From positions 992,001-1,056,000 of the forward strand of contig NC_016620.1 in assembly GCF_000210915.2 (NCBI RefSeq): 64,000 nt of DNA. The letters run 5' to 3'. Position numbers and translations under genes: made by a program. Of the stretch, positions 24,990-34,176 are shown piece by piece (position 1 is the stretch's first letter; each line of letters begins with the position of its first letter). The notes beneath the pieces were generated by a model, which saw nothing but the letters and a program-made list of their open reading frames with translations, did no database searches and was not told the origin of the DNA. Origin of the DNA: Halobacteriovorax marinus SJ. GTDB lineage: Bacteria; Bdellovibrionota; Bacteriovoracia; Bacteriovoracales; Bacteriovoracaceae.

Positions 24990-26045
24990 TTAGAAGTGTA
25001 GACCTAAATTAAAGGAATGAATCGTTGATGCCCAAATATCATCGTGGGGATTATTGTAAGCGGCCCTCATCTTATAGTTAAAGTAGAAGTGATTCATGCG
25101 AAATTCGGGAATGAAAGTTATAAATTGGCTGTTCAGACTTAGAGAAGATCTAAAGGGAAGGTCTCTAAACTTAAGCCATGTTCCAACATAAATTCCATCA
25201 AAGAAAGAGTATCTCTTTCTCATATGTGCACCCGCATAGGGCTCTAGCCAAAACTTCTCTCCTTTTGATTTCCACTGGTGAAAGAAATGAAAGAGTGGAA
25301 AATTATCATAAGAGTAATCAGCCTTGTCTTTTAGAGTAAAAATCTTGGCCTCTAGAACCTCTGCCTTCCAGAGTCTCTTCTCGCTTTCTCTTTTCCAAAT
25401 AAAGTCAAAACTCAAGGTTTCATTAGACTGATCTAAATCTTTAAAGTTAAAGATTTTTGAACTTTGTGCCAATTCGGTTTTAGTCTTAGTGATATCTTGG
25501 TCAGCACGATCAAACTTATAGAGATTAAACTTTATATGAGTGTCGATGTGTCCAGACTTAGTAATAATTGTACTTGCTCCAATTTTACTTTCTTTCTTTA
25601 TATAAACACTTACCGACGGGTCCACACTGCTACTTTGATTGTAGATTGTGAAGAGTGTTCCCATATTCATATTGTAAAAAAGTGAAGGAGTGAGTCGATA
25701 TCTGTAGAGATCAAAGCTTGGAAAGGGAATTCCAATTGTCGCATCTAGATCTACATACCTTTCAGAATTCATATTCTTATTTAAAATTTCTAAAATACTT
25801 AATTCTTTCTGGGTTTGTGTAGCACCTGACTGGTTGGCCTTATTCTTTACATCGGAAACTAAGTCTTTGACTCCAGAACTAATTTGTAAGTCTACATCGA
25901 AGTACTGCTCGTAGAGCTTATGAGTTAATCTCTTATTGATCAGGGTATGGTCTCTAAGGATAGTATAACGTTTTAAGTTATTTCTAAGTCCTGCTGCATA
26001 GACCGAATTGGCCAAAAGTAATGATACTATGATAATTTTCTTCAT
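24990..26045 (-). CDS. predicted outer-membrane beta-barrel protein
   Basis: 351 residues with a signal peptide (MKKIIIVSLLLANSVYA). The mature part starts with a helical region (about 18-90) and then has many alternating strands ending in a terminal Phe (SFNLGLHF), the usual signal for outer-membrane insertion. No family is recognised. The HDAC-like gene is divergent with a 39-bp gap, so promoters overlap. Confidence 0.65.
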   Translation of the reverse strand: MKKIIIVSLLLANSVYAAGLRNNLKRYTILRDHTLINKRLTHKLYEQYFDVDLQISSGVKDLVSDVKNKANQSGATQTQKELSILEILNKNMNSERYVDLDATIGIPFPSFDLYRYRLTPSLFYNMNMGTLFTIYNQSSSVDPSVSVYIKKESKIGASTIITKSGHIDTHIKFNLYKFDRADQDITKTKTELAQSSKIFNFKDLDQSNETLSFDFIWKRESEKRLWKAEVLEAKIFTLKDKADYSYDNFPLFHFFHQWKSKGEKFWLEPYAGAHMRKRYSFFDGIYVGTWLKFRDLPFRSSLSLNSQFITFIPEFRMNHFYFNYKMRAAYNNPHDDIWASTIHSFNLGLHF

Positions 26046-26084
26046 ACTTTAATTATAAACAAAAAAGCAATAAATAGAATAGAA

Positions 26085-27056
26085 ATGATTATTTATAATA
26101 AAGAATTTGATTTAAGTTTAGATAAGTTTGGAATTGAAGTACCAATTCTAGACGATCGCTCTAGTCGTTGTTTTTTTGAATTACAGAAATTAGTTCCAAA
26201 TCTAAAAGAAGTAGAATTAAGTTCCCTAAAAGAAATTACCAAAGAAGATCTCTTGCGCGTCCATACCCGAGAGTTAGTAGATAGGTTATTTACTAGAGAT
26301 AGAGCGCAGGCAATAATAGATTGTTATGAGCTTATTGATGACGCCGGCGAGTATCATCGATATGATCCAAATAAATCTGAACTAGAACTTGGAAATTTAG
26401 TCGATAAATTTATTCTTCAAACAAAAGGGACCTACGCTACACTAGAGGGAGCATTCTCAAATGGTTTTGCCTTTGGGCTATGTGGTGGAATGCACCATGG
26501 AATGAGTGATCGCTCAAGAGGCTTCTGTTTAATAAATGATATTATTATCTGCGCTCGTAAGTTTCAGTCCTTAGAAAAGAATTTAAAATTTTCAATTATA
26601 GATATCGATGCACATAAAGGATGCGGAAGTGCTGAGCTGACTCACAATGATCCAAGCATAGAGACATTGAGCATTCACATGAAAGATGGATGGCCTCTAA
26701 GTGAAGAGTGCGGTGATGGTCCATGGCGAATCCCTTCTACTATCGATATTGGAATCTCGGCGGGTGAAGAGAATTCATACTTAGAGAAACTCCAAGAAGG
26801 ACTAGAGCAGCTGAAGAATTTAGAAATTGCGATTGTTGTTGCTGGGGCTGACCCTTATGACGGTGATGTTCTTGAAAGTGCTAGGGGAATTCAATTATCA
26901 AAAGAGCAAATGCTAGAGAGGGATCTCTTAGTTTATGAATTTCTTAAGAGTCGAAATATTCCCCAAGCCTGGGTTATGGCCGGTGGTTACGGGCCAAAGA
27001 CTTGGGAGATATATTATCAATTTCTTAAATCAATTCGTGAGGAAGAACTCTCTTAA
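26085..27056 (+). CDS. histone-deacetylase-family hydrolase
   Basis: 323 residues of the arginase/deacetylase fold. The active-site His pair is at 137-138 (GGMHHGMSD). Zinc ligands are Asp175 and His177 in IDIDAHKG and Asp256 in GADPYDGD. GGYGP near the C-terminus is the usual GGYxx segment, although the catalytic Tyr context should be checked. Bacterial members remove acetyl groups from small amines or lysines. The 3' end overlaps the convergent 5'-nucleotidase gene by 32 bp. Substrate unknown. Confidence 0.85.
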   Translation: MIIYNKEFDLSLDKFGIEVPILDDRSSRCFFELQKLVPNLKEVELSSLKEITKEDLLRVHTRELVDRLFTRDRAQAIIDCYELIDDAGEYHRYDPNKSELELGNLVDKFILQTKGTYATLEGAFSNGFAFGLCGGMHHGMSDRSRGFCLINDIIICARKFQSLEKNLKFSIIDIDAHKGCGSAELTHNDPSIETLSIHMKDGWPLSEECGDGPWRIPSTIDIGISAGEENSYLEKLQEGLEQLKNLEIAIVVAGADPYDGDVLESARGIQLSKEQMLERDLLVYEFLKSRNIPQAWVMAGGYGPKTWEIYYQFLKSIREEELS

Positions 27057-28386
27057 TTGGTCTAAAGTATGTTCTTGGTGAGTTTTCTAAGAGATCAGAA
27101 ACTCTACCCATGTAAACACAGGCGTACTTCTCAATTTGATCTGCAAAGCGGCTCTCTTCTTGACCTGCTCTCATCAATTCTCCCCAGTGAGGATTAAAGC
27201 ACTTTCTATAGTTTTCTAATTCTTTTGAAATCGAATTATTTACCTTATCAATTTTCGCATAGATTTTACTTACTTCATCTTTATCGTAAGATTCGCCTCT
27301 ATACTTACTCATCTCTAAGTCATCAAGATTGTCTTCTAGAACTTCCTTCTCTTGCATTAGAGAGTCAATCTTCTTTTGAGTAGGCTCACTCTTTTTTATG
27401 GCCTCAATCTCGTCTTCAAGTGGTTCAACCACGAGCGCAGTTCTCCATCCAAAAGTTTTCTTTAATGAGAGAACATCTCCATAAATATGGTCACCAAGAT
27501 AGAGAATCTCAGAGCCTTTAAGACCTAAATCTTCTTGAAGCTTTCCAGCGTTTCCACCTTGATAAACCCCTGGAGTAATTGGTCCTTCATGATTCGTCAT
27601 AAGGGCCGTCTCAGGATCAATTCTTAGGTAGTGATTCTTAAAGTGGAAGAAGCGTGGCTTACTAGAGAGAGTAATTGTAATTTCAAATAAATCTCTCCAG
27701 CTTTTGTGCTCTTTTAGGAAAGGATCAATTGTATACTCAAGTAAGTCTTTGCAGTAATAGTACTCAGAGTTGGTAATAATAATTAATTTCTTACCACACT
27801 TCTTATACATCTCAAGCTGGGCTACAAGCTTCTCGTCTTGAATAATATACTCACTCATATTGGCCTTTACTTGGCTCTTTAGAGAACCGTCTGAGTGACA
27901 AATATCAATGGCCTCTTTGATATGATCTGCTAGGAGGTCATATCTTGGAACTTCAACACCTTTTTCTTTTAGGTCAACAATTTGAGCGTAGAGAATACCA
28001 TTTGATACAGAGAATGCTGTATCGAGAGATTGAAAACTCTCATCGCTTAGATCAATGACTCTATTGGCGTAAGCTTCATTTTGCTCTTCAAAGGAAATTG
28101 GACCAAGTCCGTGTTGCGCTTTTTTAACTTTTCCAAATCTAGAAACATGAAGAAGGTTACCACGTAGTTTATCAATCACTAGACCTTGTTGAACAAGTTG
28201 AAAGTCAAATTCTAGATCTAGAATTTCTTTTGGGTAACCTAAGACTTTAACCAAATTCTCTTTTACGAGAGAGTAGGTAAGCCTTTCAAAATTTTCTGTA
28301 TTATAGCGAACTAATGTATAGTCCATATCAAAACCAATGGCCTTGATCTTTTTCATATTTAATATTCTGTTAACATAAACACTCAT
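27025..28386 (-). CDS. HAD superfamily IG 5'-nucleotidase
   Basis: About 453 residues. HAD motif I is GFDMDYTLVRY, motif II is IIITNSEY, and motif III/IV is ILYLGDHIYGDVLSLKK; the large cap and the C-terminal helical region match the HAD-IG purine 5'-nucleotidase family (cytosolic dephosphorylation of IMP/GMP). The open frame extends ten codons upstream, but AAAGGAG eight bases before this ATG fixes the start. A long charged coiled coil (about 335-390, EKEVLEDNLDDLE) lies in the second half. Confidence 0.88.
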   Translation of the reverse strand: MSVYVNRILNMKKIKAIGFDMDYTLVRYNTENFERLTYSLVKENLVKVLGYPKEILDLEFDFQLVQQGLVIDKLRGNLLHVSRFGKVKKAQHGLGPISFEEQNEAYANRVIDLSDESFQSLDTAFSVSNGILYAQIVDLKEKGVEVPRYDLLADHIKEAIDICHSDGSLKSQVKANMSEYIIQDEKLVAQLEMYKKCGKKLIIITNSEYYYCKDLLEYTIDPFLKEHKSWRDLFEITITLSSKPRFFHFKNHYLRIDPETALMTNHEGPITPGVYQGGNAGKLQEDLGLKGSEILYLGDHIYGDVLSLKKTFGWRTALVVEPLEDEIEAIKKSEPTQKKIDSLMQEKEVLEDNLDDLEMSKYRGESYDKDEVSKIYAKIDKVNNSISKELENYRKCFNPHWGELMRAGQEESRFADQIEKYACVYMGRVSDLLENSPRTYFRPIKRVLPHELI

Positions 28387-28577
28387 CTGTATGACTCCTT
28401 TAGTCAAATGAATCATTCTCCCAAGCTAGGGAACTTAAAAGACTATCAAAATGCTTGGAAGTCAGTCAATGATTACCGACTAAACAGCGAATTTGACGAC
28501 TTTAGCTAGACCAAATAGGCCATAGCCCCTAACATAGATAGGGTAATTTATTTATTTTCAATTAAAAAGGTGAGTCC

Positions 28578-29369
28578 ATGAGTTCTGTATTTAAATTCTG
28601 TTTGATTCTTATTTTATCTTTAGGTGCGAGCCATTCTTTAGCTGAAACAACTGAGGAAAAGGGTTTGCGTATCGCTAAAGAAGCTGAAGCAAGAAATAAT
28701 GGCTTCATTGGTGATGAATCAGATTTAGAGATGATTCTTATTGATGCTTATGGCTCAAAAATTATTAGAAAAATGCAGGGCAAAGTTTTAGAAGTAGAAA
28801 ATGATGGTGATAAGTCTCTAAATATTTTTCTTAACCCTAAAGATGTTAAGGGAACTAAAATGCTTACTTGGTCACATAAGAAAGATGATGACAATCAATG
28901 GCTCTATCTTCCTTCTCTTAAGAGAGTGAAAAAAATCTCATCAAGAAATAAGTCTTCTTCATTTATGGGAAGTGAATTCTCTTATGAAGATATTGGATCT
29001 CAAGAAATTGAAAAGTATAAATTTAACTTCATCAAAGATGGTAAATCAGCAGATGGTGAAGACGTTCATATTATTGAAAGAGTACCAGTTGCTAATAGTG
29101 GATATTCAAAGCAAGTCGTTCAGATCTCTAAGAAGCATTTAAATGCAGTTCATGTTTCTTATTACGATAGAAAAAATGAACTTTTAAAGACTGCTGATAT
29201 GAGTGACTTTAAGAAGTACACAGTTGCTGGAAAAGAATTGTGGAGAGCTTCAAATATTCACATGAAGAATGTTCAGACAAAGAAAGAGTCTATCTTTAAG
29301 TGGAATAATAGAAAGCTTGGCGTAAAGTTTAAAGAGAACCTCTTCACTAAGAGGGCACTTAAGCGATGA
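28578..29369 (+). CDS. outer membrane lipoprotein-sorting family protein (LolA-like)
   Basis: 263 residues, exported (signal peptide ending SHSLAE). The mature part matches the LolA-like family that often sits beside RND/MMPL exporters: MILIDAYGSKIIRKMQGK, WLYLPSLKRVKKISSRNKSSSF, MGSEFSYEDI and ADMSDFKKY. LolA-like proteins bind lipid acyl chains in the periplasm. The stop overlaps the next gene (ATGA), which encodes a barrel, so the pair probably forms an envelope lipid-transport unit. No RND gene is in the window. Confidence 0.85.
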   Translation: MSSVFKFCLILILSLGASHSLAETTEEKGLRIAKEAEARNNGFIGDESDLEMILIDAYGSKIIRKMQGKVLEVENDGDKSLNIFLNPKDVKGTKMLTWSHKKDDDNQWLYLPSLKRVKKISSRNKSSSFMGSEFSYEDIGSQEIEKYKFNFIKDGKSADGEDVHIIERVPVANSGYSKQVVQISKKHLNAVHVSYYDRKNELLKTADMSDFKKYTVAGKELWRASNIHMKNVQTKKESIFKWNNRKLGVKFKENLFTKRALKR

Positions 29370-30667
29370 TTAAAATTGTTCTACCTGTTTTCTTGTCACT
29401 AGGTCTTGCTCTGCCTACTTTTGGGGCCGTTTCTGATCAAGGCGAAATCACTTTTGAAAATAGAACTTTTGAAAGTGATAATAATAATCTTACATACGAC
29501 GATAACTTCGCTCTCTTCACTAGAGGGCAAGTTAAGTTTATTGAAGGAAACTTCACCGGTGCTCTAAGGGCCTATGCTCGAGCAGATTCTAAAGATAGAG
29601 AGAGAAATCACTATGTGATTGAAGATGCCTATGGATCATATCTCTTTGGTGAAGAGGGAAGTTTTAAAATCCTAGCGGGATGGAAGCTATTTAATTGGTC
29701 TGCCCTTGAGGCCTTTCACCCAGCGGATGTTGTTAACTCCAAAAACTTTGATGGTGAAATTGAGAACCTTGAGAAGAAAGGGGAGCTGACTCTTGAGACA
29801 GAATTTGTCGTAGGAGATGGAACATTAAACTTCTACTATTGGGCAAGAGTTGAAAATCCGATCTATCCATCAACGCGAGCGAGAACTGGTGTCAATTTTG
29901 GGATTGAATTTCGCGACCCTGTTTGGGTTAATGGCAAAGATGCGGGAACTAATTCTAAGTGGCAACCTCAGTGGGGGATTCGCTTCAATCAAACTCTTGG
30001 GGATATGGACTTTGCTCTTCAATTCCTAGATCACTTTGATAGAGCACACCCTCTTATTGGTTATACTTTTGGAACTTCCGTAGGAGGTACGGAGTTTCCA
30101 TCAAATCAAAATGACTTAAGGCCTCACTTCTACCGTGTAAGAGAATTGGGTGGAACTCTAAGCTATGCTCTCGGTGATTATTTAATAAAAGTAGAGGGTG
30201 GCTATAGAAAGTTTGAGGATGAGTTCAAGACATTAGTTCCTATTACGACAACAACTTTTGAGCGCGCAAATCAAGAAGATCATGGTGAGTTGGCCTTAGG
30301 ACTAGAGAATACTTTCTCGATTGATTCACTTGATCACGAAGTGACGCTGATCTTTGAGGCCACAAGTATATTTGGTGCAAATAAGGTGGCCAGAAGAAGA
30401 TTGAGTACTTTTCAGCGCGATGCACTTGTTGCATTGAGATATAACTTCAATGACCTCATGGGTGCTGAGCTTTTCTTTAGTTTTATTCAGGACTTAGAGT
30501 ATACGGATGAGCGTCTATATAATCTCTCATTCACTAGAAGGCTCTCTGATAATTGGAAGTATAAAGTTGGTGTGAGAGCATACCAGGCCAAGGAGCGTGG
30601 GTTCTACGGTCTCCAAGTTTATAAGGGTGACGGACAGGGTTATTTAAATATTTCTAGGTTCTTCTAG
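29366..30667 (+). CDS. predicted outer-membrane beta-barrel, partner of LolA-like protein
   Basis: 433 residues with a signal peptide (ending PTFGA). Regular amphipathic strands run throughout (for example YLFGEEGSFKILAGWKLFNW) and the last residues are ISRFF, a typical barrel-assembly signal. Its coupling to a LolA-like gene matches the DUF1302-type barrels found in such loci; I base this on context as much as on sequence. It overlaps the upstream gene by 4 bp. Confidence 0.72.
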   Translation: MIKIVLPVFLSLGLALPTFGAVSDQGEITFENRTFESDNNNLTYDDNFALFTRGQVKFIEGNFTGALRAYARADSKDRERNHYVIEDAYGSYLFGEEGSFKILAGWKLFNWSALEAFHPADVVNSKNFDGEIENLEKKGELTLETEFVVGDGTLNFYYWARVENPIYPSTRARTGVNFGIEFRDPVWVNGKDAGTNSKWQPQWGIRFNQTLGDMDFALQFLDHFDRAHPLIGYTFGTSVGGTEFPSNQNDLRPHFYRVRELGGTLSYALGDYLIKVEGGYRKFEDEFKTLVPITTTTFERANQEDHGELALGLENTFSIDSLDHEVTLIFEATSIFGANKVARRRLSTFQRDALVALRYNFNDLMGAELFFSFIQDLEYTDERLYNLSFTRRLSDNWKYKVGVRAYQAKERGFYGLQVYKGDGQGYLNISRFF

Positions 30668-30676
30668 CAGACTTTC

Positions 30677-30707
30677 TATGGCAAGATCCATCTTTTATCT
30701 TGCCATA
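30677..30707 (+). terminator. strong hairpin after the barrel gene
   Basis: A perfect 11-bp stem (TATGGCAAGAT/ATCTTGCCATA, 9-base loop) starts 9 bp after the stop. No U-run follows, so it is either a Rho-independent terminator of weak type or a transcript-stabilising stem. Confidence 0.5.
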
Positions 30708-30745
30708 AACCTCTAAAAACCTTATCTTTTATTCACAATTTCTAT

Positions 30746-30821
30746 GGGCCCTTAGCTCAGCTGGGAGAGCGCTTCGCTGGCAGCGAAGAGGTCAGCGGTT
30801 CGATCCCGCTAGGGTCCACCA
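30746..30821 (+). tRNA. tRNA-Ala (anticodon GGC)
   Basis: Full cloverleaf: acceptor GGGCCCT/AGGGTCC (one G-T pair), D-arm GCTC-GAGC, anticodon stem CTTCG/CGAAG with loop CTGGCAG (anticodon GGC), T-arm AGCGG-TTCGATC-CCGCT. The 3' CCA is encoded. It lies at the left border of the small genomic island. Confidence 0.96.
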
Positions 30822-30826
30822 GAAAC

Positions 30827-30858
30827 AAAAAAGCCTCGACATCGTTCGAGGCTTTTTT
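30827..30858 (+). terminator. terminator of tRNA-Ala
   Basis: AAAAAAGCCTCGA pairs with TCGAGGCTTTTTT around a 6-base loop. Directly after the tRNA, with U-run in both directions. Confidence 0.9.
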
Positions 30859-30863
30859 GTTTC

Positions 30864-30903
30864 TTATGTACACTTATTGGATTCAAGCACCTAGTTCATG
30901 CGG
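30864..30903 (+). repeat. direct repeat, left copy (candidate attachment site)
   Basis: Begins TTATGTACACTTATTGGATT; differs from the copy at 35961-36000 at 2 of 40 positions. The repeats have the same orientation and flank the recombinase remnants and cargo genes. Confidence 0.8.
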
Positions 30904-30926
30904 AATGCATATTTCATAATCTTGGC

Positions 30927-31391
30927 TTACTCATCATCTAATATTATTTTCTTCTCTTTGAGACGGTCATCATATGAGTTCCTATATCCAAAAGGGGCTT
31001 TGCCTTGTGCCATACTTCTCGCGGCAGAATTATACATCGCTGATATAACTCTATTTACTAAATCCTTAGAATATTTATTCAGTTTTAAGTCATAAGTAAT
31101 GAAGTGAAGCTGCATTCCATAATCTTCCACAAGGTTGTTAAGTATTTCCTTCTTATCAACTTTAAGTGCTGGTTCGACTGCTTTATATACTCGTCGAATC
31201 TTTAGTCTTTTACTTCTTGCCTACTCTCTTATGGCTTTCTCTTGTTCTTCCAAAGAAGTCCCTCTATCCCCTTGTTTCTGACTTGATACTCTGATCATTA
31301 CTAAAGTATAACCCGTAGATACAGACTCAGTTTTGAGTTCTCTCTTAACTTTTAACCTCTTAATAATTTTCCTATTCTTGATTAGTAACAT
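30927..31391 (-). pseudogene. decayed serine site-specific recombinase
   Basis: Minus-strand translation from the ATG at 31391 gives the resolvase N-terminus with the catalytic-Ser region (YTLVMIRVSSQKQGDRGTSL, then EEQEKAIRE). An in-frame TAG follows at 31221-31223. The same frame continues with ARSKRLKIRRVYKAVEP, then KEILNNLVEDYGMQLHFITY, LKLNKYSKD and the recombinase-domain signature GKAPFGYRNSYDD, ending at a TAA at 30927. Most of the catalytic core between the N-terminus and KEILNN is missing, and the C-terminal half is lost. It is therefore both stopped and deleted. It was probably the integrase that used the flanking repeats. Confidence 0.8.
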
Positions 31392-31475
31392 CGTTTATTT
31401 CCTCAATTACTTTTAAAAAGTGTAGAAAAGTCGTCCTTAACAATTCTAGGTCTTCTGAATCAAATTTGGACTCAC

Positions 31476-31637
31476 ATGGGAAAGATGGCGCTTGCAATGA
31501 TATCTGTTGTAGCAGAGTTAGAAGTATCTATTACAGAAGAAAGACTGGCAGTGACTGGAGATGTGGTCGGCCTCCAATTAAGAAGTTATTTTCTCATTGG
31601 TCTAAGTCCGCTGCAAAAATCAAGAAATATTGATTAA
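31476..31637 (+). pseudogene. fragment of a second, invertase-type serine recombinase
   Basis: The plus-strand frame reads MGKMALAMISVVAELE, then VSITEERLAV, matching the G-K-M-x3-M-x-AVAExER-x3-ERxxAG helix of Hin/Pin-type invertases. It then degenerates and stops. The open frame runs back to about 31400 without a recognisable upstream domain. It lies on the opposite strand to the other remnant, so it comes from a different gene or from a local inversion. Confidence 0.6.
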
Positions 31638-31701
31638 AAAAGGTGCTTTAGTTTATTGACGCTTGGTGACTAAATATGAGAACTATAGTTATGAGGTTAA
31701 T

Positions 31702-33114
31702 ATGAGTAAATTTCACATTATTTCAGTAGGTTTTACCATCCCATTTAGTGATTATGACTATCTAAGGTTTAGTGATCAAAAGTCATTGTCCGATGCAGAT
31801 ATCGTTGTTTTAAGCCCTGCTATAAATGAATTTAATAATAATGAATACTTTATCGGCTCAACTTGTTTTCAAGGGCTAGATAGTTTGTCAAATAATCAAA
31901 GCTTTAATCTAAAAAGAGATACTAAGTTTTGGCAAAGAGAAGTTATCGAATATTTAAACTCTGGGAAAACGATCTTTATGGTAATGGATAAGCCTCAAGG
32001 TTTATATGTAGCAACAGGTGAGAAAAGAACTTCTGGAACAGGCAGAAATCAGAAAGTAATTAATATCGTTGACTCCTATAAGCAATTTCAAGTTATTCCT
32101 GATGAGGTTGGAAGTTTAAGAAGTTCGTCTGGGAATAAAATTATTTTAGATGATAAAAAATCGATTTATAGAAGCTTTTTTGAGAAGTTTAAAGGCTTTA
32201 TGGATTATGAAGTAATTCTTGAAGACTTTCCTGGAGAGAAGGTTTTCCTCCAGAATACTACAAAGAAGTGTCTTGGTGGTCATTTGAAAGTTGGAAGCGG
32301 AAACTTAGTTATTTTACCTAGAGTTTATTTTGATGAAGAAGAATTTACAACATATGAAGGAGTTAATGAACGTTGGTCGGATGATGGAGAAAAGTTATCA
32401 AAGATATTCATCAAAGAGCTTATCGGGATTCATAAAACTCTAATTGGAGAAGAGGATCAAGGATCGATACCAGAGTGGTTGTCAAAAAGTCAGTTCTCTT
32501 TATCTACAATAGAAAAGACTGAAGATAAGATATCAGTTATAAATAAAAAAATTGAAGAACTCCAAGAAGAGAAAGAACTTCATATGGCTGAATTACACCA
32601 ACTGAGGCTTCCACAGTTGTTATTATATGGGAAAGGTAAGCTATTAGAGGAAGCTGTGAGAACATCTCTAAGGAGTATGGAGTTTGATGTAACAAATTAT
32701 GATAATGGGGATTCTGAGTTTGATATTGTGATAGAATCTTCTGAAGGTAGAGCGATTGGGGAAGTTGAGGGGAGAGATAATAAGCAAATTGCAGTAAAGA
32801 AATACTCTCAGCTACTTAGAAACATAGGTGAAGACTTCGAACGTGATGAAGTTGAGGTCATGGCTAAAGGAGTATTATTCGGTAATGCTTTTAGAATTAC
32901 TACACCAGAAGAAAGAGGTATTCAATTTACTGAGAAATGCTTGTCGGGTGCTAAAAGTAAAGATATCGCATTAATAAATACCTCTGACCTATTTTTGATT
33001 TATCAATACTTAAGTAATAAAAAAGACAAGGCATTTGCTGCAAAATGTAGAAAAGCCATACTTAATGGAAAAGGATTAGTAAGTTTTCCTAACATCCCCA
33101 ATAAGAAAAAATGA
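31702..33114 (+). CDS. predicted nuclease of a two-gene defense-like operon
   Basis: About 470 residues. The N-terminal about 260 residues form an alpha/beta domain I do not recognise (FHIISVGFTIPFSDYDYLRF, DADIVVLSPAINEF). A coiled coil (about 269-303) leads to a C-terminal restriction-endonuclease-like domain: GKLLEEAVRTSLRSMEFDV, Asp341 in EFDIVIESS, then Glu354 and Glu356 in IGEVEGRDN, a D-ExE variant of the PD-(D/E)xK site. The start is the ATG after GAGG; an upstream TTG (31663) has no site. The stop overlaps the SIR2-like gene start (ATGA), so the two are translated together. An RNA or DNA target cannot be told. Confidence 0.75.
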   Translation: MSKFHIISVGFTIPFSDYDYLRFSDQKSLSDADIVVLSPAINEFNNNEYFIGSTCFQGLDSLSNNQSFNLKRDTKFWQREVIEYLNSGKTIFMVMDKPQGLYVATGEKRTSGTGRNQKVINIVDSYKQFQVIPDEVGSLRSSSGNKIILDDKKSIYRSFFEKFKGFMDYEVILEDFPGEKVFLQNTTKKCLGGHLKVGSGNLVILPRVYFDEEEFTTYEGVNERWSDDGEKLSKIFIKELIGIHKTLIGEEDQGSIPEWLSKSQFSLSTIEKTEDKISVINKKIEELQEEKELHMAELHQLRLPQLLLYGKGKLLEEAVRTSLRSMEFDVTNYDNGDSEFDIVIESSEGRAIGEVEGRDNKQIAVKKYSQLLRNIGEDFERDEVEVMAKGVLFGNAFRITTPEERGIQFTEKCLSGAKSKDIALINTSDLFLIYQYLSNKKDKAFAAKCRKAILNGKGLVSFPNIPNKKK

Positions 33115-34115
33115 AGTTAAATGATGTTTTATTAGTTATTGGAGCAGGTGCACATGTTCCTTATGGATTCCCTACTGGTGCACAATTGAGAGAAGATATC
33201 TTAGAGCTAGAAGAAGCTGGCTTCAATTATCACACTCGTACAATATCTCATTATGCAGATGATATTAGGAAAGGATACGAATTATTTAATTCTGTAGGAA
33301 TGATAGTTTATAAAGATGATGAATTCTTTAAAGATGCTGAGCAGAATAGCTCTAACTGGAAAGAAATTTACATCACAAAGCAAGTAAGGGAGTTCGTAAA
33401 AGTTTTTAGAGAGTCACAGAATCCATCAATTGACTCTTATCTAGCAACGTTTACAGAAGGTACAGAAGTACTCCCTGAGTACCGGTTGCACATTAAAATT
33501 GGAAAAATAATTATTGAAGGTATTATTAAACATTATCTTGGAAAAATCTCAGTTGGACGAAAATATGAATGGATTCAACACTTATTTAACACACACTATC
33601 CAGAGTGGACAAATGTAGAATATCATAGCTCTGCACCGTTAAATATTATTACCTTCAATTACGATACCTTTTTTGAAAGTTGCTTAGAGCAATACCTCAA
33701 ACACAACTTTTTAAAAAACTACAGAAACTTGAAAACTGAACTTGTTAACATAGAGCATGTGTATGGCTCGGTTAAACAAATCGATACCTTAAAGGTAATT
33801 GGTGAAGATAGATATGCTGAGAGTTTAGAAGTATCTAATAAATTAGCTAACATCATTAATAGAGTAAAGAAAATTTACTTTCTAGGGTTTGGATTTGATA
33901 AATCTAACTTAGAACTTCTTTTTTCAAAAGCTAATCAAAGGCATTTACAAAATATATCTATGTTCTCAACAAACATTGGACTTAATGAGTTTGATACTGT
34001 TGATATTGAAAAGATTTGTGATGGAAAGTTTAGTATCGATTTTTATGAGAATGAACTTGATAAGGTTTGTAGCTTCTCATTGATTAAAGACAGAGAACCC
34101 CTGTTAAATGAATAA
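33111..34115 (+). CDS. SIR2-like domain protein, partner of the nuclease
   Basis: 334 residues. SIR2-type NAD-binding motifs are present: VLLVIGAGAHVPYGFPTG (residues 7-24), LNIITFNYDTFFES (about 178-191), EHVYGSV (about 215) and YFLGFGFDKSNLELL (about 257-271), with a helical insert between the first two. SIR2 domains in phage defense (ThsA, DSR, SIR2-HerA, SIR2-pAgo) degrade NAD+ after infection is sensed. The 4-bp overlap with the nuclease gene implies a joint system. It has no membrane segment or signal peptide. Confidence 0.8.
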   Translation: MKLNDVLLVIGAGAHVPYGFPTGAQLREDILELEEAGFNYHTRTISHYADDIRKGYELFNSVGMIVYKDDEFFKDAEQNSSNWKEIYITKQVREFVKVFRESQNPSIDSYLATFTEGTEVLPEYRLHIKIGKIIIEGIIKHYLGKISVGRKYEWIQHLFNTHYPEWTNVEYHSSAPLNIITFNYDTFFESCLEQYLKHNFLKNYRNLKTELVNIEHVYGSVKQIDTLKVIGEDRYAESLEVSNKLANIINRVKKIYFLGFGFDKSNLELLFSKANQRHLQNISMFSTNIGLNEFDTVDIEKICDGKFSIDFYENELDKVCSFSLIKDREPLLNE

Positions 34116-34176
34116 ACTTTCAGAAATACTGTATATTCAGTCCCAGAGGCGCTGATTAAGATTTAGAGGAAGAATT

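Noticed and set aside
30746-30903. Integration within the tRNA-Ala gene
   Set aside because: The tRNA is complete and followed by its own terminator; the repeat begins 43 bp beyond it, so the attachment site is intergenic.
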